64,000 nt of DNA from Elysia chlorotica (Eukaryota > Mollusca > Gastropoda > Plakobranchidae): positions 565,520 through 629,519 of the forward strand of contig RQTK01000175.1 of NCBI GenBank assembly GCA_003991915.1, in the 5' to 3' direction. A model generated the notes under the pieces. The model did not search any database. It had not been told where the DNA came from and was given only the letters and a program-made list of their open reading frames with translations. Both the position numbers and the translations under genes were made by a program. Each line of letters begins with the position of its first letter. Position 1 is the stretch's first letter. Of the stretch, positions 49,701-62,100 are shown piece by piece.

Positions 49701-52700
49701 TTTTTACAGGTTTGTCATATTCCATTTCTAAAAGTCTTTTCCCGCTTAATTTATTTGATTTCAGTGAATACCAAATTAAATATAAGAACTATCTATTACC
49801 CTTCATTTTGTTCTTTACATACTTTTGGACACATAACATTTATTACAAGAGTCCACTTGTTAGTTTGATATGCTGTGGGATGACTTTCATACGCAGAATA
49901 CAGAATACGGAAAACCTTTTTTATCCACCAGGGGAAATTAATATCAAAGTGCTCGTATACATCAAACATAAGAAATAAAATGTGTATGAGATGACACGGT
50001 ACTTCTATGGTTATATAGGCCTATATTATATATGTTCAGTACCTGCTACACTCCCTGCTCTCCTTATTATTTTGTCAAGCTGTCTTTGTCTTGTTTTGAA
50101 ATAATTACATTAGTATTTATACATGTAATTTATTAATATTTATATAATTTGCTGTGCTTGCATGATTTGTCTTGATGGATGTATTCTTTACTGGCGGGAC
50201 TCATAAACTCAGTTTGTTTTGATAATGCATATAAACAGTTTGAATAAAAATTTGACAGACGCCCTCCACATTAGTCAAGTACTAATTGGCTAACTGTAAC
50301 TGATATTATGTACTGGGTAAGTCTGAAAATCTGAAAGTGTATATCTCATTTGCTTCCCAAGCCTTCAGACTAAGTAATAACCAGAATCTTTTCTTTTTCT
50401 CATTGGTCCACCTTAAATTAGGTCAACTGGCATATGGATGTCATCAATGTCCTGCTGAACCAGGGAGCAAATGTGAACAAGCTCAGTGACGAAGGCTGCT
50501 CTGCATTGTCTGCCGGAACCATCTTCTATTATCCTATTGAGGGCTTTCTCTACAACATCGCCGAGCGGTACATGACCCCACCAGACGAGGAGCTGGTGAA
50601 AGTCGACCCAGAGAGCGCAGGGCAGCCGGCCCCTCCGCCCGGAATCCTTGCCAACAATAGGGAGCGACGGGCCAGCCGACTCAACCAGATCAACCGTATC
50701 AAACTGGATTCTAAGGCTTCTGCTGTAGCTCAGTCAGGCTCGGATCGAAAAAAGTCCACTGCTACAAAGAAGCAGACGCCCGATTCTCAAGGAATAAAAA
50801 TTATCAAAACCAGACCCTCTAAAATTCAGGACACTGACTTGGTTGCAAAGGCACAAAAGAGCGACGTAGACATTTTTAACGTAGATGATAATGATGTTGA
50901 CGCTGACTGTGGCAATGAAAACTTTATCCATGACGACGATCGAGACTCTGCTTACGGAGGAGATTTTGAGGACACAGAAAAGCCGTTTGGGGATGAAGGG
51001 GAGGAGGAAGATGGTCCGGAAGACTTTGAATCAAACCAAAGTATGCGGAACTACCACATTGAGGTGAGCGAGCAGCTGGTAGAGCGCTGCGCCACCCAGC
51101 TCAGCCACAACGAGCTCGTGGTCAGCCGGGAGGTCAGCTCAACAGGCGCCAGTAACGAGGTCGGCAAGGCACGTCGCTTAGCTATACAGATGTCACAGTG
51201 AGTACCTGCACAGTCCAGTTAGCTTGATTGTGTTTAAGGTGTGGGGCAGTTGCCTTTGTTTGTTTATTTGTTGTTTAGCTTAAACATCAACACTATGTAG
51301 GATATATTGTGGATGGGACCCAAGACTAACATCTCACAACATAAGTGCTAACACACAGAGATAGTGTGGTAGACACAACAGCTGCTGTTTCAGCCGATCA
51401 CATTGTGTGGCAGTTGGTCTTGATCTGTATGAGAAGACTTTGAAACATTTTTTTACAGAATATACCAAATACTGCTCTATAGAACTGTGGATGGCCCAAA
51501 AAGTTCTGTATAATATTAACTTAGGCTTATTTTTTTTTCTGACAACATGCACACATGTCTATTACATACTTCATTGTATTTCTTTAACCATACTTCATAT
51601 TAAATTACCGCAATTGGTAAGTTAATAATAATGAGCTTGCTTTGTATTAATGCAGAACTTCAAAATCAAACACCAATACTTTGTAGAATGCTTGATCAAA
51701 CATTAAATCAACTGCTAGGGTTGTAGTTAATGAACTATAACTGTAAAAACGTTCAGGCTAAAACAAAAACATTTTTGTTAATAACGTAATACCATCTCTC
51801 TTCCTCCCTGACCTTCTTTGTCTCCTTCCAATTCACCCCTGTTTTCTTTCCTTCCCTATCCTCTCTCTCCGTCTCCTTCAACCTCTATTCTTCCCCTCCC
51901 ATCTCTATGCCAAAGCATTTTTGTTAATAACCTCATACCATCTCTCTTCCTCCCCTACCCTCTTTGTCTTTCTTCCACTGTCTTCCTTCCCGTCCCATCT
52001 CTCTTACTCCCCTATCCTCTCTCCCCTGCCTCCTTTGATCTTGCTTCTTCCCTTCCCATCTCTATCCCTCACCCCCTCTCCCTGCCTTCTCTCTCACTCC
52101 CATTTCTCTCTCCCTATCCCATCCCACTTCTCTCACTCCCTATCCTCTCTCCCCGTCTCCTTCGATCTCTCTCCTTCTCCTCCCATCTCTATCCTTTACT
52201 CCCTTTCCCTGCCCTCTCTCTCACTCCCATTTCTCTCTCCCTACCCCATCCCTCCTCCCTTTCCGCCCTCTCAACCCCCCCCCCCCTTTCCCAGCCATGA
52301 GCGCATGAAGGAGACCCTGGACCTTCTCCTGAGGCGGGGTGCTGACCCCAACGCCTCCTCAGTGCCCATGCCTGTCCTCTTCTTCGCCATCAAGTCCGCT
52401 GACGTCGAGATGGTCAAGCAGCTGCTCATCAAGGGCGCGGACACCAACAGTCGCCTCAGCCAGGAGGTCAGTCTGTCTAATGTATCTTTCTGTCTGTCAA
52501 TATGTCTAATGTACCTTTTTTTCTCTCAGTATGTCTAATGTATCTTTTTGTCTCTCAGTATGTCTAATGTTTCTTTCTATCTGTCAGAATGTTTTTTTGT
52601 CTCTCTGTCTGACAGTCTATATGTCTGTCAGTCTGTCTAATGTATCTTTCTGTCTGTCAGTCTGTCTAATGTATCTTTTTGTCTGTCAATATGTCTAATG

Positions 52701-55700
52701 TACCTTTTTTCTCTCAGTATGTCTAATGTATCTTTTTGTCTCTCAGTATGTCTAATGTTTCTTTTTGTCTGTCAGTATGTCTAATGTATCTTTCTATCTG
52801 TCAGAATGTTTTTTTGTCTCTCTGTCTGACAGTCTATATGTCTGTCAGTGTGTTGATATGTCTATGTCTCAGTTTGTCTGTATATTACCTTTGTTTCTGC
52901 CTGTGTCCATCTGGTCGTCTGTCTGTCTTCCTGTCTGTCTGTTTGTCTGTCTGTGTGTCTGAGAAAGAGAGAGAGACACACACACACATACACAAACAAA
53001 CAGAGAGACAAATAAAGAGACAGAGAGAGAGAGAGAGAGTTTGAAATCAGAGAGACAGAGAGATATAAAGACAGATACAGATTATCATCTAAGGTATATG
53101 TGAATTTCTTTTACAGAAGGGGGCACTGTACCCCATTCACATCGCTGCAGCCATCCCTGGAGAAGAGGGGGTTCAGATCACGGAGCTTTTGCTGGATGCC
53201 CTCGCAGACCCAAACGCAAGAGCTCTGGAGGACGACTCGTTCCTCAACAGGAACCTGGTGGGTTTGTCTGAGAGAGAGAGGGAGGGAGTAAAAATATGGA
53301 GGCTAGAGAGAGAGCCGAGAGAGAGAGAGAGGGAGAGAGGGAGAGAGAGAAAGAGAGAGATGCAAAGCAATAGAGATCAAGAGAGATGCAGAGAGAGCAA
53401 AAGTGTCATGAGAAGAAGGATGGGGCGATGGAGATATGGAGGAAGAAAGAGATGATGGGGCAGAAGAAAAATAATGGAGACATAAAAATAGAGAATTTAA
53501 GGCAAGTGAATGAATTAATAAATGTTAAAGGATAAAAACAAAATAAATGCTTGAGCTATCCTGAAAAGTCTACATTTCGAATTGTCTCAATTTGGCTTTC
53601 TTGAAATAACCCTTATTTTCATGCAATACAAGAGATAAGCTCTATGGAAACTTTTCCTTTGATTAATAATAATCCTTAAGACACCATTTATTGATTTCTC
53701 CACTTGAATCGAGGTATGTCAAAAGTTGATTGCTGTTTTTTTTTAGTTGTCCCGCTTTTGCTTTTTTTTATACTTCATGTTTTTCATCCACTGCTTTGTC
53801 TTTTCTCAGGAGGAAGAATGGTCAAAAGACGTAATATCGGAGGAGTCCAAAGCTTTGTTGGGTGGGCGGACAGCGTTGCAGATTGCTTGTGCTAGAGACG
53901 ACAATTACAAAGCAAGTCTCAAATTATTACCGTAACTCTGTCATAAATGCTTTAAGAAATTTTAAAATGACAATGAACCAGATCTTAAATGTTACATTGT
54001 ATTTTATTTGATGCTATGATAAGGAACAGACAGAACAAAAAAATAAGCACAAAATCATCTACAAAAATAAAACGAACAATAAACAACAAAAGACAAAGAA
54101 GAAGAAGCAGAAGAAGAAAAAGAACAATGACAAAAACACTAGAGCATCAAACAATAAAACAGGCAAAACAAAAACACCAATGAAACGAAAAACAAAAAAT
54201 GTAGCGAAATCCATCACAAAAACAGCATTAACAAAAACAACAATAACAAAAAGATCATCAATAATCCATTCCATTATGTGCTGTAACCATACACAATAAT
54301 CCTATCTATTATGTGCTGTAACCATACACAATGATCCTAAATATTATGTACTGTAACCATACACAATGATCCTAAATATTATGTACTGTAACCATATACA
54401 ATGATCCTAAATATTATGTACTGTAACCATATACAATGATCCTAAATATAATGTACTCTAACCATATACAATGATCCTAAATATTATGTACTGTAACCAT
54501 ACACAATGATCCTAAATATAATGTACTGTAACCATATACAATGATCCTAAATATTATGTACTGGTAATGGGTTTTCTCCCCTGACTCTGGCCATTGCCAG
54601 TGGCAATGATCTGGTGAGTCATCGATTTCAGCATGTTTCCTTCTAGACATTATTCCAGTAAATGTGGGAGAGATGAGTAAGAGAGAGACGGACACACACA
54701 CACACATATATTTGTTTTTATATATATATATATATATACATACTCAATGCGATGGAAGTCATGACACAACTGACCATAATCCATCACCGCCCTTTCATAA
54801 AACTTGATGAAGGATTTTTACAGTTCAGGCTGCCGACAACAGACTAACATCTTAGATGGGCAGGCTAAATGTGGAGGTGAAACCATGAGACACCACTACT
54901 ACGTATCGACTGCATTAGTGAAGGAGACTGAGCATTTACCACATAACTAACCAACTCACTGATGTGTATTCTTTGCCAGGCCATAGATGAGCTCCTACTG
55001 TTTGGTGCTGACCCAAGTTTGCCTCTCACCCACGGTGTAGGGAGCGCTCTGTGTGTGGCCTCAAGCACAGAACACGAGCACCGGAGAACCATCCAAGGGC
55101 AGATTCACCTGGTAGGCTGTCAGTGATACATGCACTTATGCGATGTTATAATACTAATAGTAGAAATGGTAATAGAGATAGTAGAAATAGTATTAGTGGT
55201 AATCATATTAATATTACTAGGATCAGTAGAAGCACTAGTAGTAGCAGCAGCAGCAGCAGTTACAAAGAGTCACACCAAACGGCATTAACACCAACAACCA
55301 TTGAACAAAATTATTCTACTTCTCTTTTAGATAAGTGTGTACAGTAAGGCAATTTAAGACATCACAAAGACGGATCTGATGGCTGAAGGTCTAAAGGATT
55401 TTTTTTTGCATGTTTAACTTTAATTAGTGTACTATACAGGAAAAAGTTTCTTAATTTATTAGCACTTTAATTCTTTATTAATGTATTGTTTTCATACATT
55501 GACAACCTATGAGTTTATTCCTCATGTTTCTTTGGTTATTGTATTGTTCTGCTGATGAAACATAAAGGCGAAACGTTTTATAAGAAAAATATCTCTAGTT
55601 TTGTAGTTTTATATTGTTTCCCTCTATTTCCAAGTTGTGTGCTTAGTTTATTTTTTATTGTATAGTACTGCAACTTCATGTACTACTACTACTACTGTTG

Positions 55701-55707
55701 CTGCTGC

Positions 55708-55765
<58 letters not shown>

Positions 55766-58700
55766 TGTATTTACTATAGATTAGAAACTAATAATAATAA
55801 GAATAATAATGTAAAAAATAGTAAAAATAATGATGATAATATATAGCAATGTTCTTCTTTGTGTCCAGGTGGACAAACTGGTGCGAGCAGGTGCCAACAT
55901 TCTAGCCCCCATCCCTATAGGGATAAAGCGCATCACTGGTACAGCTGTGGACTATGCCTACTACATGTTCAATCAGGTTAGCATATAATGGGTCAACAAA
56001 TGAAGAATATACATGTATAGTATATACTTTTGAAAACTTACTGTGACAATTTAATGTTTTCTTGTTCTGTAGTCATCAAATCCAGCCGGTTCCTTCTTTT
56101 ATAAAATTATTATCAACTTTGAATCTTAGATGCATTTCTGTGTACAACTGCCGGTGAATTAAAAGCTTTGAATTTTAACTCATCTTAATAATAGACTACA
56201 ATGAAGTTAAGCGGGACAGATTGAAGTTCTTTGTATTTAATGGGTTCCGGCTTCCCTCAGTCTACCACGACAGTTCCTATACGGTGACAGGATGCAAAAA
56301 ATTTGAATATAATCATTTTAATGATTAAAGGTGTCGATTGCATGTAATTTTAAAATTAATTTTAGCTCCACTAAGTTTGCCAGGGAATTCTATCAGCTTC
56401 CAGCTTTCAACCCAGATTTGAACTTCAAATCTCCAGCTCATCACTCATATTTACCGACTGAACAAGGAGCATCCAATTTCACACTGCTTGTATTCTATGG
56501 GTTTTTAACATAGGATGCTGAGCCAATGTAGATTGAAATGGAAAAGAATTCTAATATCTAACTTAATGTTCGCATGCTGTGTTGAATTGTAGCTTTCTTT
56601 GCATCACTTGTTCCAGAGCACCAACAGTCAGGCTCCTTAAGCTTGATGATAGACGGAGTAACACTATCATTTATTATAAAACAACAACAGCAGCAACAGC
56701 AAATTGCAACAAGAATGCCATTAAAAAATATAAAAGCAGACATTATTAACTGAGGTGTTTTTTTAAAACACCAACTTTCTAAAAACATTATCTGCTTTCT
56801 ATATCATATCAAATCTGTAAGTGTATTAGACAAAAACTTGTCATGTAAATTTTTTGTGAAATCAGCTGTTTACCTTTTTACAAATTATACTCCTTGCCTT
56901 ATGCTTTGCATGTATTAATTTACTGTTGTATCTATACACATATTTACCTTTGCATTGATTAAAGCATGCCTGTCACTTTCACAATATCATTTCTATTTTA
57001 TTCACTTCACGTTTTTCAAGAGATGAGACAAAAATCTTGAAATTATTTGACCAAAATTATTGTTGACAGAAAAGGAACAGAATGATAATGATAAGTGATA
57101 TTTAAAATAAGTAGCGATATAACTTCAGAGCAACATATTTGTCACACTTTTGAAGTTATGCCTTAAATACACAGGAAGCTGGAAAAAAAAGTAATGAAGA
57201 AATAAAAAAAAAATAAGCTTATTTGCCACACTGTCACACTTGTCATTAAATTTTTATTCTCTTTTCCCCTCCATTATGTGCCTTCTTTTTCCGTGGTTTT
57301 TTTTATTTTCTTCTGTTCTTGTCACTTCTTATCACGTCACGTCACTTCCGCTAGGACCGGCGCATAGCACACATGCCATATCACGCCCTCACACACGCAG
57401 AGCGGGAAACTTACAACGCGCGGCGCAAGCTCCTCGCGCATGTCGGTGACATCATGCGTAACAAAGCCGTGGAACGGGAAAAACGGCGCATGGTGGAGGA
57501 AGAAAAAGCCGGGAGCCGAGGTCAGTTTTTCGCGCGCTTTTTAAAATCACAATTTCATTCAACAGGTCATATGAGATTTACATTTTTTACTTTATCCTCA
57601 ACCATCCCTTTTTTTTCACTCACTCAATTTCATGCAATGAAATAACGGCAAAATGTATCACTCCTCTAGCTTTCAGTATTTGCATTGCAGAACAACAACC
57701 GCAACAACAGCAGCAATCATCATCATCATCATCGGTATTTTGATTAACGTGCAGGTACTGGAACAACATCCACATCAGTGGACCCCCTTCCAGGTAGCTG
57801 GCTTGCTGCACGCATGGCTGATCTCACACCAGATCTCCAGGTGTTTCTGTCATGAGGGTCAGTTGTTGAGAGTTTCCAGTCTTTCCGATCCCTCTCTGTC
57901 ACCTGCTTCCATGTCATTCTGGGTCTCCCTTTTCCACGACTTCCTGTTACTTGTATGTCCAATGCTGTCTTGATAGCTCCGCTTGACCGTTCCACGTACC
58001 ACCGGAGTCTTCTCTCCTTCAGAATGAGGTTCAGGTCCTCAAGGCCAAGAAGCGTCAATAGCTCATTTGACCTAGTGGTGGCCACATCTTCTGGCTTCAC
58101 ATTGCAGATCTGTCTTATCATTGCCCTGTCGTTTCTCTGCAGGCGTTGAAGGTTTGGCTTGGTCAAGGGCCATGTCTCGCTAGCATGGAGCATTGCACTC
58201 CGCACACAAGTGCTGTACACATGACCCCGCGTCTTGTATGAGAGGTGGCGAGACAAAAGAACTGGTAGTAGTTCTTTAAACTTCTTCCAAGCTGTCTTCA
58301 CACGTGTTGTGGTTGCAAGGTCACAGCCACCAGCTGCCGAGAGCATATCTCCCAGGTAGCAGAAAGAAGCTACGACATCCAGCTTGTCGGATCCCACCTG
58401 GACTTCACTCTGTGGTCTGCCATCGATTGGTCTCGCAGTTCCCTGGCATCGACTGCACTGGAAATCTGAGTCCTTCGTCAGGCGTTTCAGCCCGCTGCAT
58501 TTCTTGTGTACCCACTTCTTCAAGTTCTTGCAGCCTTTGCAGAAAATGCTGTTGCTACCTACACCAGTGCAGCAGACAGCACAGGGGAACTCGCCTGAGT
58601 TCTGGAGAAGATCCAGGTTATTACCGCAGATCATGATCTTGGTCTTCCTTGCATTCACTCTCAGTCCCTTTTCCTCCATACCTTCCTTCCACGTCAACAG

Positions 58701-59119
58701 CCTACTGACACATTCCTCAAGTGACTCCGCTATGATGACTAGGTCGTCAGCATAAAGGTCCTCCCAGGGGACACCAGATCGGAATTCACGAGAAAGGGCT
58801 TCAAGAACGACGATAAACAGCAGTGGACTGAGTACAGAACCTTGGTGGACTCCAACTTTCACCTCGAACTCTTCACTGTAACCGTCACCTACCCACACCT
58901 GACTCCGTGCATTTGCATACATGCCCTGGACCAGACGCACAGTCCACTCCTCTACACCAAGTTTCCTCAGTGCCCACCAGATGACTTTCCTAGGGACTCG
59001 ATCGAATGCAATCTCCAGGTCCACAAAAGCCATGTAAAGTCTTTTGTTGGCTGCTAGGTATTTCTCCTGCAGTTGTCTGACAACGAAGATTGCATCTGTT
59101 GTGCAATAACAACAGTAAA

Positions 59120-59174
<55 letters not shown>

Positions 59175-62100
59175 ACAAAAAAACAAAAAAAAAACAAACA
59201 AAACAACAAACAACAGCAACAGCAGCGACAACAACAACAATATCTATAAGAACAACAAAAGATGCCGATGTATGATTTTTTTTCCATAAAAAAGGCATCA
59301 TACCATGAACATCTTGTGTATTTTCCATGAACTTTTATAATTTTTTGTAATGATTTTTCCACTCCTCTTTTCAATGTCTACACAGAAGCTTAAGAAACAG
59401 GAACCCGTATCTGGCTATTAATAACGTGACTATTCGAGAATGGCAAGGGAACAAGTTTATAATTATTATATTATTATCTGGGGTTTTTTTTCGGTGCAAC
59501 GATCATTTTGAGAAGCCTATATACTTTCAATATGCACCTTTCCCTAACATTCATTAAAATGTTAAATGAAATTATGACTTCATCGCCTGGTTTATCAGTT
59601 TGGTAATCACTAGGAAACTTTACAGAATTTGAAAATAATATTTCAGATAAATTTCGGATTTAGGATAGGTGATAGATTCTACTTTTCAAAAAGAAGAACA
59701 ATTTCGGATGACTGTCCTGGTGGTATAGAGGTCAATGATTTCAACTTTGCGAGCCTACATAAGTTTCTAAGATATAGTAGAAAAGAGGTGAAGAATAATT
59801 AGGCAATAGTTTCCAGGGAACTCATGGAAACACAGCACATTTTCACTAAGAAATAATTAATTGTATAGCTGGTTAGTTTTACATGTTTTAATGTTTATTC
59901 TTTATATTTTCAACACGAGGAAGAGAGACATTTCCTAGCAATTTTACATTTTTTTCATTGTATACTTTTTCTAGATTTTCCTATGCAAAAGAGGCCACGG
60001 TTCATAATAGCGAGTGCTTTACCTAAAAATTCACAATTTTGCGATAGTATTAATAATAGATGTATTACAATTATTTAGATAACACTACAATCAACATCAT
60101 CTAATATTTGTAGGTCAGAGTCCAAGTCCCAACTTTGTTTACATTGGTGCGGGGGCAAAGCTACCTCCGGGGGTCAAATCCAAGGCCGCACTCAGGACCG
60201 CTCAGGGTCAAGGTCAAGTCAAGTTTGAGCCCCCCCAAGGCGCAGGGGAGGACCAGCTACAGGCTGCGGTGATGGGTCTCAGCTTGGAGTCAGGCCGCAC
60301 AGCATCAGCTGCCAGGTAGGCATTGGTCTTTTTCTTATTTTGAGAGAGCTATTTTACTCACCATCTACACAGCTTTGGTTGCAAAACTTAGCAAAGTTTT
60401 TGAGAGTGGACATTTTTTCATCATGCTGTTTTCGTGTATTATTTTTTTAAATATATATTTGTTGCTTTGAGATTGAGATGGCAGTAATAATTCCAGAGCT
60501 ATTTCTATGCGCATCAGGATAAAGGCAAAAACAAATGAGATTAATGAGCAACAGCATTCCTTTTCCGGTTTGCATGTTATCTTTTATGGCTGTTGATCTA
60601 ATGAAAAAACAAAACAAAAACAAAACAAACAAAAACGAAAAAAAACCCAAAACCAGCAACAAAACAATATGAATTCATCAACCATACATTCCCCATGATG
60701 TCTTAAGTGACTTAATTTCTAGATCCCCTCAGACGAAAAAGCTCCATACTTTGTGTTAATAATATCATGCCAAAACTCTTTACAAAGTGATTGTACTGTG
60801 TACATTAGTTGCATGAGGAATGGTCACAAATCACTATGAGAGGAGAACCAGTGAAAGTTGTGCTCATGCTCAGCACATCAAATGAAGGTACTAGGTTATG
60901 TCCAAACGTCAGAGATACTTTGTTTGACCCCAGTAAAATAAACCTTGGTTACTTTATGGCGTGTCTATGGGCTTGAATGGTGGATGACGCCCAGCCCTGG
61001 AAGGAAGGATTACTATCAGAAATTCTTACTTTGAACTGGTGGGCTAAACATAAATCATCCTCATCTTTCCTATTGAGATTACGGTTAAACTTCTTATTCT
61101 GTAACAAGTTTTTAATCGCTACAAAAGCAATTTATAAGAAAAGTTGAGTAAATGATACAGGAGAGATTGGGAAATATTGTACATGCTCTACTGTTATGAC
61201 GTCACACCATAATTGCCCCAGATCTGGTGTGAGTTTCATTGACGTCCCGAGATCGAGGCAGATCAGGAGCAGAAGGTCAGCGCGCAGCCGCAGTAAGACT
61301 CCAGTGAGGTCAGAACCGAAAGTCCAGAATGAAAAAGAGATAAATGTATCTCTTAATAACTGGCTTGGGCCTTATTATTACTCATTACAACTCATTAACC
61401 AACTTTCCTCTCTATCTTAACAAACATTACAAGACCTACTTCAATTTTATTTTGAGCGATCCATTTCAGACATATTATTTAGTAGTAAACCCTTAAAAAA
61501 AAATTCAACGGTGAATTGCCAACGTGTATTGCTTCAGTTGTAAACGTGCATAATTATATGTTTTTGCGCATTAATTTCCTATTTAGAGTAACATACACAC
61601 TGATACTATGATACTATGATAACATTCTAGCATTATTACATATTGAACTTGTGAAAGCATTATTATTTAACCTCTAGATTTGGAACACGTGCATGGCAGT
61701 ATCATTAACCACCTCACTCTATCTAGTAAATAATCATAATTATTCATATTGTTGTATTTTTTTTTATTAAAGCCACCCTTCTTTGTATAATATTATATTT
61801 AATGAACAAATTTTAATTGATATATCTAGATGGCCATGCAGAAAAATGCTTACTTGAATTTATGGCAAAATATTTGAGTAGTCTCCATGACATATTATCC
61901 TGAATATTACATGTATGGAAATTTCATCGTTTCTTTCCATATCCTTTAACAAAGCAAATAGGAAATGCTTAACATCCAAATTATAAAAGAAAATATTTTA
62001 TTATTTACATTTTCAATAGTCATTACTTAAACATCTGCACAATTACTCATTTAATTTAACCCCATAATATTATATTCATATTGCTTATATTGAAATACTT

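Larger units (their letters stand above)
46835..50421 (+). other. ANKMY1 intron 5 (3.6 kb), filled with retroelement relics
   Basis: The intron starts with a SINE (46842-47112), followed by a decayed LINE on the opposite strand (about 47200-48080, perhaps reaching 49250). The remainder to 50421 is AT-rich with no exon seen. Confidence 0.7.

Noticed and set aside
51818..52538. Long Pro/Ser/Leu open frames of 160 and 205 codons
   Set aside because: They are translations of the pyrimidine tract; stop codons need purines, so long frames are expected there. Only 52295-52466 is coding, as ANKMY1 exon 7.
54271..54562. Regular 35-bp repeats resembling a CRISPR array
   Set aside because: Units abut without unique spacers, the genome is eukaryotic and no cas genes exist. 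It is a minisatellite.
59054..59374. Minus-strand frames with poly-Val/Cys/Leu runs
   Set aside because: They arise from the CAA simple repeat read in other frames.
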